Notes: generated by a model from the letters alone, not told the origin. Shown: positions 34,884 through 47,559, counted from the stretch's first letter. The stretch is DNA of 64,000 bases from Sipunculus nudus (GCA_026874595.1 CM049311.1:21630676-21694675), one strand, 5' to 3'. Program-made: numbers and translations.

Positions 34884-36119
34884 AACAAGGGACCCATGGG
34901 TCACATCACTCAGCTGAATTTTGGAAAATATTGGTAACTGCAAAATATTTTTTATTTCTTGTGGTTTTTCATGTATATTATCATTAGAAAAGTTATGAGA
35001 AAATGGCCTTACTAAAATGAAACCCTGTAAATTATAGAATAATTGACATGAGCTAAACCATTTGGTGATGCACCAAGGGAACAAATAGGCTTATGGTAAG
35101 CGTTATATAAAAGTAACATTTCATAAAAAAATAATGTGTGAAGGTGATTAAGATTTCAAAAGTCAAATATATGGCCATATGAGTTAAAAATTAATCCCAC
35201 AAAGTTTGACCAATATTCCTAAGTTAACAGTGTTGTTCACACCTAGGCACCGCCAACTTTAAGAGATATGAATGAAATGCTACAAAATATTTTTGTCTTC
35301 TTAAGTCTTGTCCGTTAGCACTTACATTAGTTCCTAGTATTTATTCACATTTGAATATTAGGATTAAATTCCTGAAATTTTTTCTTTAAAAAAATCAAAA
35401 TTGTCCAAGTCTCATCAAAAAGAATTTATTTAACATTAAAATTATAAGATTCATCTTGTTTATTAGTCCTGTGTATTGAAGGGGTGGGTTGGGGGAGGGG
35501 TCTCCGTTATTACTGCTTGTTGCTGAAAAAAAATGTTAATTTTAAGATTCATCTAGTTCATAGTACAGGTCTGTCAACAGAATGGGGTTGGGGGGGGGGG
35601 GGGGGGGAAGGCTTCCTGTGGTATGGTTTTAATTGCAGACAGCCTGATCAAGCTCAACTCAGTGGAGAGAGGGCTTGCACTAATGATGGGATTGCATAAA
35701 ATTATGCCAACAGCCTGGGGAGCATAGAGAGCTGCACTGAATGACCTACAGTGACCAAAGTGGACTGCTTGACAATGTAAGGGAATACAACAAGAGCCTC
35801 CAAAAAAAATTAAATAACTAGCCTAATTTTGCAGCTTTTATTTTCAAATTTCTGATGTTAACAGATTAAATCCTCATGTGCACATGCTGTGAAAATTAAA
35901 TCCACAGTACTAACAGAAAAAAAAGTGCTGTGGCCAAGACCTAGTTTTCCGCTCGGTCAGAGATCTTGGGGACATTTAACATTACGCCGAATTTTGGAAT
36001 CCTAGGTCTTACGGTTCCAAAACGTGCCACATCTACGGACAGACGGATGGACAGACGGACGGACGACGACAATGGACCATGACTATAGCTCAGATGACTT
36101 TTAGTCAGCTGAGCTAAAA
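34884..36119 (+). mobile_element. Helitron-like element, internally reduced
   Basis: Head AAACAAGGGACCCATGGGTC with ACATCACTCAGCTGAATTTT at 34884; a truncated B-type core from about 35850; tail GGACAGACGGATGGACAGAC and hairpin at 36087-36115, followed by AAAAA. A long G run (about 20) is at 35587-35606. Head and tail may belong to separate insertions. Confidence 0.55.
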
Positions 36120-36810
36120 ATGCATTTTTACTTCCGTTTCTTAAAGCCATCTATTAACCTGCTTTATTGGTAGACATTATGTAATTTCTGGGTTATTCAA
36201 GGTACACAAATAAACTGTAGGTTATACATGTGATACATGGGATACATACATGGTAACAAGCAGGGCTGAAGCTCGACAAATTTGAGCGATGGCTCAATTA
36301 ATGGACAATGGAGAAGAACAGGACCTTAACTCTGCAAATAGCCATTCACAGAGGGGATTCCAGGATATTCCCCATTTCATCAGGCATAAATTATGATAAT
36401 GAAAGGTATTAACACTAGGTGCACACACTAGGTTTTGGTATATATATATGAGCTTTATCTTTGCATTGTTCTATGTGTTATAACTATTTTTTTAAAGATT
36501 AGTTTGGATCTCAAGTGAATCAATTTTGTTAACATACTTATGAGATTATGAATTTAATGCAGTTTGGCATTATTATGATCAGTATTTTCCTTACATCAGT
36601 TTATCTGATATTTTAATTTACAAAATATTAAGTACAAGAAAATGTCATTTCCTTGCAAAGATTTAATTAGGTATATCTTATCTTATCATTCAGGCTAAGC
36701 ATGCATTTCACTGAAGCATTAATTATACCTTAGCAAATAGTCAATTACTACATAAAATATACCACTTATAGGTCATATTCATACAAGTGTAACTTATCAT
36801 CATGTTACAT
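36120..36810. other. AT-rich spacer
   Basis: No gene or repeat recognised. Confidence 0.45.
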
Positions 36811-36814
36811 AATG

Positions 36815-37624
36815 AGAGTTGGTTCCTGAGATATGAGCTTGGATGTCTGCAGCGTAAACTAGAATGTAGGTGGCGCCACCTGTCATAAAATCAAGAAAGC
36901 TGTCTTGGATGTATAAAACTGCAAAATTTTAGGCAGATATGTCAAACCACTGCCGAGGTATGAGTGATATTATCCCACGGCAGACAAACAGACGGACACT
37001 GTGCAAAAATCATTGCAGGTGGCACCACCAGTTTTGCGTAGGAGAAAGAGCTATGTGAGATCTATACACATGCAAAATTTTGTCCTGATCGGTCAAACTG
37101 TTCCCGGTATATGACTTGGATGTCTGCAGGGTGAACGTGAATGTAGGTGGCGCCACCAGTCAAAATCAAGAAAGCTCTCCAGGATGTATATGCATGCCAA
37201 ATTTCAGGTGAATTAGTCAATTCAATGGAGAAATGAGTGATTTTAACCCAAGGCAGGTGAACAGATGGACCCTGTGCAAACATGGTTGCAGGTGGTACCA
37301 CCAAATTTTGTATATGTTATAAAGCTATCCAAGGGCTACATTTGTATAAACAATTTTTCCTGATCAGTCAAACAGTTCCCGAGATATGAGGGTTTATGTG
37401 TGGAAACAGACACAGAAATGGACGCTGGGCAGAGAAGGTCAGAGGTCAACGCAAATTGGTTAGGCACCAGTTCACTTGTGACCCGATAATTGGTGTAGGT
37501 TTTGGAAAAATCGGTCCAGTAGCCTCGGAGGATTTCTCTTGAAACGAAAGCCGCAACAGCGGTGGAGGCAGGGGCGGAACCCCGTCAAAAACATAGTATC
37601 TGCAAAACTTTGTTTGGCGGATAC
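36815..37624 (+). repeat. Repeat family A, second copy
   Basis: Palindrome boxes at 36869, about 37019 (variant), 37146 and about 37291 (variant), spacing 150/127/145, as in the 2.5-3.57 kb block. It ends in the same stem-loop at 37596-37624 with one arm mutated (GTATCTGC against GGCGGATAC) and is followed, as there, by the 336-bp array. Confidence 0.8.
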
Positions 37625-38379
37625 ACAAATACCAGTCTGCAGAAACTAATAAAAACACTTAATGGTCAATATCCATGCAAGAATCATGCTGCAATCTGCA
37701 AAAGATACTTCAGATACTTCAGCTTTTGTATCAAATTTTCCATTATTCTGAGGGATACTTCGGAGTCCTATAGCTTGAAGGATATGGGTAACAGAGACCT
37801 AATTTCAGGTTTCCACAGGCACTTTTCATGGGCCTCCTTGCATGGCAAGAATGAAGATTCTAGGTCCAGTTGTTACAATTTGTGCCATGTTAACAGATGA
37901 CAGCATCCCTAAAGATCTAAAAAATAGAGAAAAAAATCGATAAATTGAATAAAATATAGGTGGCACCACCAGTCTACAGAAACAGATAAAACACTCCAAA
38001 ATCAATATCCAAGAAAGAATCATGGTGATCCCTGCATTAGTTGTTCAGATACTTCAGCTTTTGTATCAAATTTTCCATTATTCTGAGGAATACTTCGGAG
38101 TCCTATAGCTTGAAGGATAAGGGAAACAGAGACCTAATTACAGGTTTCCACAGACTCTTTTCATGGGCCTAATGCATGACAAGAATGAAGATTCTAGGTC
38201 CAGTTGTTATGATTTGTACCCTGTTGACAGATAACCACATCTTTAAAGGTCTCGAAATAGAGAAAAAAATTCGTAACAATTTGAAAAAATACAGGTGGCC
38301 TACCCAGTCTGCAGGACCTAATGGAACACCTCATGATCAATATGAATGCAAAAAATCATTGCCATCAGTGTTGTAGTTA
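37625..38379 (+). repeat. 336-bp array 3, left part
   Basis: Just over two monomers beginning ACCAGTCTGCAGAAACTAAT, the same unusual first monomer as at 3590. Interrupted at 38377-38379 by the TIR element and resumed at 40105. Confidence 0.82.
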
Positions 38380-40104
38380 GGCCATACTTATTTAATTTTT
38401 CGTTTCTCAGACCCGCCGACCCTAAGTTGTGACAATTTGGTAAATAAATATAACTGTGTCCCTGTCGTTTTTTATTTTTATTTTTATTTTTTTTTTTTTG
38501 CCGCCGTTATAAAATGTGTCCATGAGTCGTGATATAAATCCGCTAAAAAAGTAAACTCGCAGTTTATTTTTTAATATTTTCCACAAGGTGTCCGAAAAAG
38601 TCTGGCTTTTGAATGGTTCTGCCGAGCTCAGTTTCGGATGCCACCTCAACGCAGGGTCACGACCGAACTACTGTGACATTCTTGACATCGCGTGGAAAAT
38701 CCTCTGTAGTCAAGGAATCATTAGGCCGAAGGCGGAAAAAGTCGACTTATATAAACCTCTTCGTTAAAATGGCTGCGAACATGTGACTACGAGGTTGTGA
38801 TTATGGAAATTTTGGATGAAATCCGCAACTTTCGATAATTTGGATATCCGATCGCTGTAGCATTGCATTTGAGAGAACAGGAATTGTTGCACACGGACAT
38901 TTTCCCGCCATGAAATCACATGAATGAAACTTAACGAGCATGCGTGGAGTATACTATAAATCTCTGATTGGCTCTCTTTCTAGGGCTGCTTGGCGGGGTC
39001 TCTTTCCACCAATCGCGTTGAAGCTCTGACAGGTCGTCATATGCAAATAAACTCTTAACTCTCAATCAAATACTCGCGCGATGGAAATGCTCACAATAGC
39101 TCTGAGCACCTGTGTGTTGTTTACAGGGTGGCAAATACAGCGTTATATACCGCTACCACGTTATACCGCTATATTAAGGGCTCTGAAGCGTTAATCAAGT
39201 GACAGATGTACGAACCTTGTTGCAAAACATTCTGAAATGATGTTCATCAATATATACTTACGTCTGATATATTTGTTTATATTAGCTTGATTTTTTCCCA
39301 CCTTGCAATTGTTTACATTTCTGAGGGGTAAAGTTTTACCTCATTTGATATATTTGATTACATTTCTTATGGGTATGTTTTTACCAGATTTTTTATATAG
39401 TAATTTTTATTTTGTGTTTCTGAGGGTTTTTTTTTCAATGATTGACAACAGACAGATCTTATCTTAAAGCTGATTTCAGTGATATTTTAAATAAAAAGGA
39501 CTGCTTATTCTCTGACTGGGTGACCCTGATGAACCTTGATATTGCTTAAATATGCGTTTGTGTTTGAATTGCATATTTCATGGCTATTTTTATTTGCCTG
39601 AACTTTCCTTTACTTGTTGTAAGCTTTGTATTTCCACTGACCATATAATATGCTTCAAAATTAACAGTTAATTTTGCAACCAGTCTCCTGTACAGGTTAT
39701 TTTAAACTTTCAAGCTGTTTTAGTATGAAAGTGGACTGATTGGTTTTTCAAAAATGTTAATTTAGTGGAAATTATTAATTTATTTATTGTTAATTTAAAT
39801 TGATGAAAGTTTATTTAAAAAGTAGAAAAATCACGATTTTTTTTAAAAAGTTGATTTTTTTCCAGCCCTTCCAGAAAGTATTGAGGATATTCTGCACATA
39901 AAGAAAATACTTTAGTTCACTTTACATTGTAGAATGGCACATATAGTTCCTATATATTCATTTCATCATTTGTAAAATTTATATGAAAAAAATGGTGCTT
40001 TTCATTTGTTAAATTTTTAATTATATTTATTTTTATTTTCCCTCCTCCTCCCCACCACTTTTCATTTCTTCGTCCGAGAAACTTTTTATTAAATAAGTAA
40101 GGCC
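38380..40104. mobile_element. Harbinger-like non-autonomous TIR element (1.73 kb)
   Basis: Inverted ends GGCCATACTTATTTAAT...TTTCTC and GAGAAAC...ATTAAATAAGTAAGGCC (about 30 bp, imperfect) are flanked by a 3-bp TTA duplication (38377-38379 and 40105-40107). Sibling monomers show the empty site as GTAGTTATTGAAATACTGCA (for example at about 3994), so the insertion point is exact. A TTA/TAA target and GG-starting ends fit the PIF/Harbinger superfamily. No transposase is present. The interior has a GC-richer part (38600-39200) and poly-T runs. Confidence 0.8.
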
Positions 40105-40382
40105 TTATTGAGATACTGCAGTTTTTGTATCTATTTTTTCATTATTCTGGGGGGGTATTTTGGAGCCAAACAGCTTAAAGGATATGGGTAACAAAGACCT
40201 AATTTCAGGTTTCCATGGAGACTTTTCATGGGTCTCCCTGTGTGTCAAGAATGAAGATTCTAGGTCCAGTTGTTATGATTTGTGCCCTGATGAAAGATGT
40301 TCATATCTTTAAAGGTCTCAAAAATAGAGAAACATTCGTAAAAAAACCCGAACAAATACAGGTGGTGCCACCAGTCTCCATT
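40105..40382 (+). repeat. 336-bp array 3, right part
   Basis: Resumes at the target site with TTATTGAGATACTGCAGTTT and runs to a truncated box at about 40372 (GGTGGTGCCACCAGTCT), where unrelated sequence begins. Confidence 0.82.
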
Positions 40383-42890
40383 TGGTATCCCATCTTTCAA
40401 GGCTCAGTTGAGAACGTGAGGGACTCCTCATCATGAATGACACAGTGTGTTTGAATCCAGACAGTGACAACTTCTGACATATCTAATACTTATAAAAGGA
40501 ATTCGGTTCACGTTTGTGCGCAATGTTCTCTAAAACCGCATTGTGTACAATATTGTGCCATACATCATTTAAAGGTTATTATCCCCGCAGTGACATAGGC
40601 GATATGAAAAATAAATAATTTTTTATATACATATAATTTTGAGTGATTTTTTCATTTTTTTCACTGAGCACAGCCGAACTGCCTTTGGCGATCACCAGAA
40701 TGTGTGCATCGTGGTCACTTAACCTCTAACACTAAGGACTATTGTTCATATGAATAACGCTTGCTTTCAATGAGGGATTTAACCCACGTGAGTGGTCAGT
40801 AAAAGAGAAAGACACATGTTTCTCGCTTTATGAAATGGAGAGTTCAACCCAGGAGGAATAATGACACAACCTAATTCAAGGTCCCAATTTCACGAACAGG
40901 TGTGGGGTGGGATGGGTCGGTGTCTGGGGTTTCAGGCCTCAAAATTTGTCTGATACGATGAAAAAAAGATTGCGGTGGTTGAAAATGAATACGAAATGAG
41001 TCCCGTTGGGTCCACTTCTGCTACTAACGAGGTATGCATATTTCTGTTTCTTTCTTCAGGAACAGTTTCCTTGCAACGTACATTTAATATATCTTTCATG
41101 TGTTCCTCACATCAATTTAATCTTTATACGTCAACCAATAGGATACAGTAAAATATCATCGAAAACCTGAATGCCGGTTCACAATGTCAACACCATCACT
41201 GACCAGGTCTTCAAGGTAAACATACCGGGGTATAAATTTCTTGCCACAAGGACAGCCCCACAAAATTAATTTAAAAATATTGGAGCGACTGCAGAATCAT
41301 TCACGCACTGTCTCCACCAGGTTATGAGTTTATACGTACGGACGGTATGATATTTAGGATTCATGTAATTTAAAAGTAAATGGCAAAATTAAGATACAAG
41401 CAGCGACATAGAAACGTGTTTCGCTCACAGAATGTGTTGTGCTTCAGAGAGGTGAGTGAGTTATAAATGTTTATACATATCTTATGGAGACAGTTTCCAA
41501 TTGAAAACCTATATTTTCTGTTAACTTTTAGAATAAAAAAAAATTGGCAAACATTTCACATCTCAGTTAATAAATCTCCACAACCCCGGTAATAAGCCCG
41601 GTACACCGGGTGTATTTAGCTATTATAACAATAATGTCAATATATATATATATTATTGTTAGGCCAGCAGAGACATCTAGTAGAATACACAGGAGATAAA
41701 ATGAGGGGTGAGAGTTCAGAATTGGGTCTACATTCTGGAACATGGAAATACAAATAAACTGTCTCTTCTCACTTCCTCATTTTTACCTGCAGATGTCCAG
41801 CAGAAGTCCCTTCACTCAATTCACCTTTTCTAACATGAACTACCTGGTACAATACAATTGAATATTAGAAGTTGCCTGAGTTAGGAATCAAACCTACAAT
41901 CCCTATGTGGTCGTGCTGACTGAGAAATATGGGGGTCAAATCACAAAGACCAAAGGAGACCAAATTATCTTTACTCCATCCATCCATGATAGGTTAAACT
42001 TCATCTAGAAGTAGATGGCACCCAGCCCATACCAAGGCACCGGTAACAAGGTGGCTGGGTAGAAGGTTGGTACATGCAGGTGTTCCTGAGCTCTATGATG
42101 GGTCCAGGATGGTTCAGGATCTCGACAGTTTGACCCTTATGACTAAGAGAGGTAAAGAGACATCTGTCCATCACTACCCACTGGGCGGAATAGAAAGTTG
42201 ACCTTTTTACCGTTATTAACCCCAAAAGATATACTACAATGACCTAAAATAACTTCAGGTTGGCCACCAGGTGGCGGTATCTTATGGTCCTTAAATCTAC
42301 TAATAAGTCAAGTGCAATACTAGTATGACAATTACAACCAGATGGCAGCACTTCACCTTCCTAGAAAGGATCATAATTAGGTGAGGTGAATAGCAAGTGC
42401 TATGTGTCAGCACTGTACAGCTGACAAAGAGGCAGAGAGTTTATTCACAAATTTCCCCTACCAGGATATGGTGTGATTACAAGCTTCAGCAATGAACATA
42501 ACAGTATTTACAACATATCGCAGTAGTGCACAAATGGCCTGCTACCATGTTCTAATCTATAATGCATATTGTTCAGAGTATAAACATCGTTCATACAAAT
42601 TTAGCAATATTTGATAAGATATCATGGACCAGAACAGTGTGCTATTTTTTAAAAAGAAGTACTACAAAGTATACAAATATGTGAAGGTAAGGATGAGAAT
42701 AGAAAGTAAATAGTGTATAATGAATCATGGAAAAAAAGGATGAAAACAAGAACTTTAGTGTACTAGTATGTGGAAGATATATATCTCATCTGACTGCAAA
42801 AAAACATGTGGCTTCAAGTTAGTGTTTACAGCTAGAAAATAGATGGATGAGTTGACTTTAAAAAATTAAAATAAAAGATTAATACAAAAA
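40383..42890. other. Intergenic, no confirmed gene
   Basis: Mixed composition, richer in GC near 40.9-41.3 kb. A repeat at about 41279-41470 (TTGGAGCGACTGCAGAATCA, TACGGACGG) recurs at about 49828-50020. Short splice-site-bounded open stretches exist but none can be tied to a gene. A short TA tract is at about 41640. Confidence 0.45.
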
Positions 42891-44048
42891 AAACTAGATG
42901 TGGTCAGACAATGGTCCTCAGAGGGCCCTGAGTTTCTACAAGTGCTGGACTAGTTTACATATGGGTGAAAAATAAAGTTAAATTTGTAAAATATGACAAA
43001 CATAAACAGGTTTTTATCCATATGCATGAGGGAAAAAATCCTACTGGATCAAATGATATTATAGAAGATATACATGTCTGAAATAATGTGTGCAATAGAA
43101 AATCACCGAATGTAATCTGTTAGCCATATTTGATTTTGAGCCAATCTGTAATTCATTAGGTCTGGAGCTCTCATAGGCACCAATGATCCCCGTGAAATTG
43201 GGTAGGCTGCAGTATGTTGTTGTTGAGGTATTGCTTGCAAAAGAAAATCAGCAATTGGTCTGTGGCGACCATATTAGAATTCTAACAAGTCTGTAATTTG
43301 ATAGGTCTGGAGCTCTCATAGGTAGCAATCAACCCAGTGAATTTGAGAAAGCTGCAGTATGTTGTTGTTGAGTTATTGCTCAAGAAAGAAAATCAGCGAT
43401 TGGGTTGTGGCGGCCATATTGGCATTCTGACAAGTCTGTAATTCAATAGGTCTGGAGCCCTCATAGGTACCAATCATCCCTGTGAATTAGGGAAAGCTGC
43501 AGTATGTTGTTGCAATCACGCACAAAAGAAAATCAGCAATTTGGCTGTGGCAGCCATATTTGAATTCCGACAAGTCTGTAATTTGATAGGTCTGGGGCCC
43601 TCATAGGTACCAATCATCCCTGTGAATTTGGGAAAGCTGCAGTATGTTGTTGTTGAGTTATAGTGCGCGAAAAAAATCAGCGATTGGGCCGTAGCGGCCA
43701 TATTGGAATTATGACAAGTCAGTAATTCCATTGGTCTGGAGGCCTCATAGGTACCAATCATAACTGTGAATATGGGAAGGTGCAGTATGTTGTTGTTTAG
43801 TTATCGCTCATGAAAGAAAATCAGCGATTGGGCTGTAGCGGCCACATTGGTAATTCGACAAATCTGAAATTCCATAGGTCTGGAGCTCTCATAGGTACCA
43901 ATCAACCCTGTTAATTTGGGAAAGCTGTAGTATTTTGTTGTTGAGTTATTGCGCGTGAAAGAAAGTGTTACTGACGGAAGGATGGATGGACGGAAGGACG
44001 GACTGACACGGTGATCACTATAGGGCACAACTTGTTAAGCGGGGCCCT
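42891..44048 (+). mobile_element. Pearl-like Helitron-type element with six 143-bp cores
   Basis: Begins ACTAGATGTGGTCAGACAAT with GGTCCTCAGAGGGCCC and ends GTGATCACTATAGGGCACAA with CTTGTTAAGCGGGGCCC, then TAA. Six tandem core units start at about 43098, 43243, 43388, 43528, 43672 and 43815 (period 140-145), each with GCGGCCATATTGG-like and GCTGCAGTATGTTGTTG words, followed by GGATGGATGGACGGAAGGAC microsatellite. Tandem core plus ACGG-type microsatellite plus conserved ends matches the oyster pearl layout as I recall it. Confidence 0.72.
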
Positions 44049-44902
44049 AATAAAAATAAAATGGACACTATTGCTTGCTATGTGCATCTTATATCTGTGT
44101 AAGACCTTATTAACACTTTTACCTCTAGATAAAGAGTCCTAAACACTATTAAATGAGCTGTGAAGACAAGATACCAGTGAGGGTGATTTAGGTTCATATA
44201 TACCCAGTAGCTCCTAGTGAAGCACTATCGCATAAATGTGGAACCTCTTTTTTTGTATTTGAACACCCCCCTCCCCTCTCAGCAAGGCAACCCAGATTCC
44301 CGAGACCCCTCCTCCTGTAGTATATTGAACTTAAGGTATGGGCAACATCAAATGCGGGAATATCTTAGGGATATATGAATAAAAAGCCTTTGTAAGGCAA
44401 CAAAAATTTATGTTACACCCATCTTGACCAAGTGGACTTTTAGGCCAAATCTGAACAAGTGCCAGAAGAGGAAATAAGCACAGAAAATGTAATATTTTTC
44501 TCATCTCATCTTGTAGACCAAATTCTGAAAATTCTCCAAGATTAGTACCACCTAAATATATATAGCTATAATCTATCCCAGTACCTCTGTCCACATATTT
44601 TTCATGGATAATTTTTCATACAAGAGAAGCAGTATAAACATTTCTGGTCCAAAGGTTGCAATGGCTATCTTGAGGAGTGCCCGTGTAAAAATTAATGCCT
44701 TACCTTGCATTTAATTCATAAGAGGCAAATTATCTGAAACTTGACGAAACAGATTTTATCCTTTTGGACTTTTTCATCATGGGAGAACTGACCATAAACA
44801 AATGAGGCAAGCTGATGACATCAGTCAATTGAAGTTCATGCGTGATCAAACATTCTGACGTCTTTATGATGTCACTGTTGTCCATTCTTAAACACCACAT
44901 GC

Positions 44903-44957
44903 TACCATACACATGGAAAGTGTATACTGAAAGTATACACTTTCCATGTGTATGGTA
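44903..44957. repeat. Perfect 25-bp inverted repeat, 5-nt loop
   Basis: Arms 44903-44927 and 44933-44957 are exact reverse complements around TGAAA. The arm contains CATGGAAAGTGTATAC. No gene or known element surrounds it. Confidence 0.85.
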
Positions 44958-45430
44958 ACGGTTAACGGGAAGATGCCATCCATGGTCCATCAGCATGAAT
45001 AATGCAAAAAGAGTTGTAAGATAAAAACTTTTTTACATGATATATTACAACTTTACAAATTAGTGGAATATGTGCATATCTTCTTGACGCCATATGCATT
45101 TTTACAGAACAAAAAAAATATTTATGTTTTTTACGTTCTGTTTTGCTGATAGTCCACAGGGCACCCAATCTTGGGTCAACACACAAATTGGAGAGTGCAT
45201 AAGGTCTTGATTAAGATGCACATTAAGGTATTTTTCACTTAAGATAACTGAAGATATTACAGAGCCACATAGGTCATAGAAGTGTAAACGACTCTTTGAT
45301 AAGCATCATATATATGCATCATATAACATTTAGATGCATTGAATACCATGCCCTATGTCGGTCCTGTTGCCAATGTAATCTGTAATCCTCGAATTTATTG
45401 CGTCAAGGACAAGGGTTTGGGGACTAACTG

Positions 45431-45431
45431 T

Positions 45432-45478
<47 letters not shown>
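45431..45478. repeat. TA microsatellite
   Basis: About 24 TA units with one AA interruption. Confidence 0.9.
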
Positions 45479-45482
<4 letters not shown>

Positions 45483-45959
45483 TATGTCATATAAAAGTCA
45501 AAGCCAGACAGATTGCATGACCTTCACTGGCTTAATTAAGTCAGAATTTCCAGGACAGAGTAACCCTGGAATAATAAAGTATCTACCTGTATTTAGCAAC
45601 TCATCAGGAAAACAATAAAAATAAAACGTTAATCTAATTGGCAGAACTATAGAAACCGGGCTTCAGCCTACCGCTTGTACAACGGGTGTTGCATAATAAT
45701 TTGTTTCCTGGAAAAGGCCGATACATATCATTTACCTCAGAATTCCCGTATTTAATTTTGCTCATAGCTGGAGTTTATTATATTAGAGGAGGAGGGGTCT
45801 GGGGAACCGGGGTTCCCCATCTGAACAGGGGTGTGGGGGCGGAGCCCCCACCTTAAGCTTAATTTTCCTGTTAAAATAGTAAATGGTTTCCCATTTTCGC
45901 GATAGATGCCTCTTCAATTGCAGATATAAATGAACAAAACTTGCTCCTGCTGGTATCTC

Positions 45960-46035
45960 GTCTCAACAGCTGACTCAGTAGCGTGTAGGGCTCCTAATCT
46001 AGAGATCGTAGGTTCGATTCCCGATTCAGGCGACT
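45960..46035 (+). tRNA. tRNA-like sequence, probably SINE head or tRNA pseudogene
   Basis: A perfect B box GGTTCGATTCC (46011-46021) lies about 40 bp after an A-box-like GCTGACTCAGTAGCG. A CTCCTAATC stretch sits where the anticodon loop would be (CCT possible). The acceptor arms (GTCTCAA against TTCAGGC) pair poorly, so a working tRNA is unlikely; a tRNA-derived SINE or a decayed copy fits better. Confidence 0.45.
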
Positions 46036-47392
46036 TCTGATGCTTAGTAGTTGTTTATGTTATAGTCCGTTTCATCCCTTCATGTCCACCTGTTTTTTGC
46101 TATGAAAATTTTTATTAGGTATATTTCATGGGAAACAATTATAGTGTAGAGGAGAGGATTACAGAACCTAATTTTCAACTGGGTAACTAAATTCCTACCT
46201 TATGCCATATTTGAGTAACAGAATTTTCTGAAAATATGAGAAATCAGTCTATATTTTACAACATAACAGACCCACTTATGGCGGTCAAGGTCATTGGTCA
46301 CATGCAAAAACAGCCTCAGCTGACAGCTGCTGATTGGATGATCTCATGTAAACACTCTAAAAAATATAACCAGCTAAAACAAAGATGGCTACTTATGGAG
46401 GGACACACAATATCTGCCAGATCATGGTAAAGAGACTAAAATGTTGTAAAACATGAACAAGGGATTTATTGTAAAATTCTTAACTGCCATATTAGGTTGT
46501 CACTTCCATATGTCGTTTACTTGGAAAATATTGAAAAATATAAACTTTTAAGTAAATCATCTACAAAAAACAGGTGGACAGCAGGTGGTGAAATGGACTA
46601 TAGAAGAGTTGAGTGTAGGGACATCTACAGGGAAAAGTAGGCGTTAAAATAGGGAATGAGAGGAGAAAATTTTATTTATATTTCCTCAACAGAAGCGAAG
46701 CCCGCGTTCTATAGTGGCTCCATGTAATTTTCTAACCAATATATTCAATCAAACTTTAGAGTGCTTATAGGAAATAGTAATATATAAGTATTAGTATTGT
46801 TTACATGGAATTGGGGCGATAATAGGTGCACAGCAACAGTGACAACAACTATTTTGACAGGTCCATTCGCGCATTTTACGGCTGTTGAGATTAAAGGAAT
46901 AATACATACCACGAAAAAAAGTAACGAAAAGTAGTTAAACCCTGCATACTCTCATGTAAAGACCGTTTTCACTCACCTATACTTGCTTAATCTCTGTACA
47001 CAGCCGATGACCAAAAGATCTGGAATGTTGAATGAAGCTTTGGAGGGGAACTCCCTAAACGCGAATCCGCACGCTGATCCGAATATGCTTCCACAGCTCT
47101 CTTCACTCACGTACGCTAGGCCGACTCTCCCTGAACGCGGACCACCAATCAAATCTTCTTTCCAGGTTCACATTCTCATTTATTTTTTTAAATTTTTTTT
47201 TTATGGAGGAAACCGCCATATTTTAATGTTAACTTTTCTTATATTTAAGCATTTAAGTATTTACATATATTCCATCTCGGTTTAGGACTACGTACGTGAC
47301 AGGGTGGTAGCACTCACTTCCTGTAATTTTATATTATATATCCTGGAGTCACAAAGGCTCCACAAGTAGGTTCTCGTTGTGAAATCAACCCC
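46036..47392. other. Intergenic, no confirmed gene
   Basis: AT-rich to about 46.9 kb, then a GC-richer stretch (46983-47170) with an open frame of 100 codons on the plus strand. It could be an exon or promoter region, but I cannot support either. Confidence 0.4.
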
Positions 47393-47559
47393 AGAAGCGG
47401 ATCCAGGATGGGGGGGATCAAGGAGGTCCGGACCCCCCATCCCTCCCTTTTTCATCAGAAAGGTCCTTTTCCAGACCTGAGGACCTTTCGTTTAGGGTTT
47501 TCTTTAGTCCTCCTGGGTTGGACCCCCCCTTTTTTTTCTAAATCCTGGATCCGTCCCTG
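47393..47559. mobile_element. Short TIR element (MITE-like)
   Basis: Ends AGAAGCGGATCCAGGAT and, inverted, TCAGGGACGGATCCAGGAT face each other 167 bp apart, each next to a G-run/C-run (GGGGGGG at 47410, CCCCCCC at about 47524). No coding capacity. Confidence 0.65.

Larger units (their letters stand above)
44049..45959. other. Intergenic, no gene seen
   Basis: AT-rich. Holds the perfect hairpin at 44903-44957 and a TA microsatellite at about 45431-45478. A GC-rich self-complementary patch (GGGGAACCGGGGTTCCCC at about 45801, GGGGGCGGAGCCCCC at about 45837) lies near 45.8 kb. Confidence 0.5.

Noticed and set aside
46983-47285. 100-codon plus-strand open frame in a GC-richer patch
   Set aside because: No motif, the tail is low-complexity Phe/Tyr-rich sequence from AT-rich DNA, and there is no donor in a sensible place.
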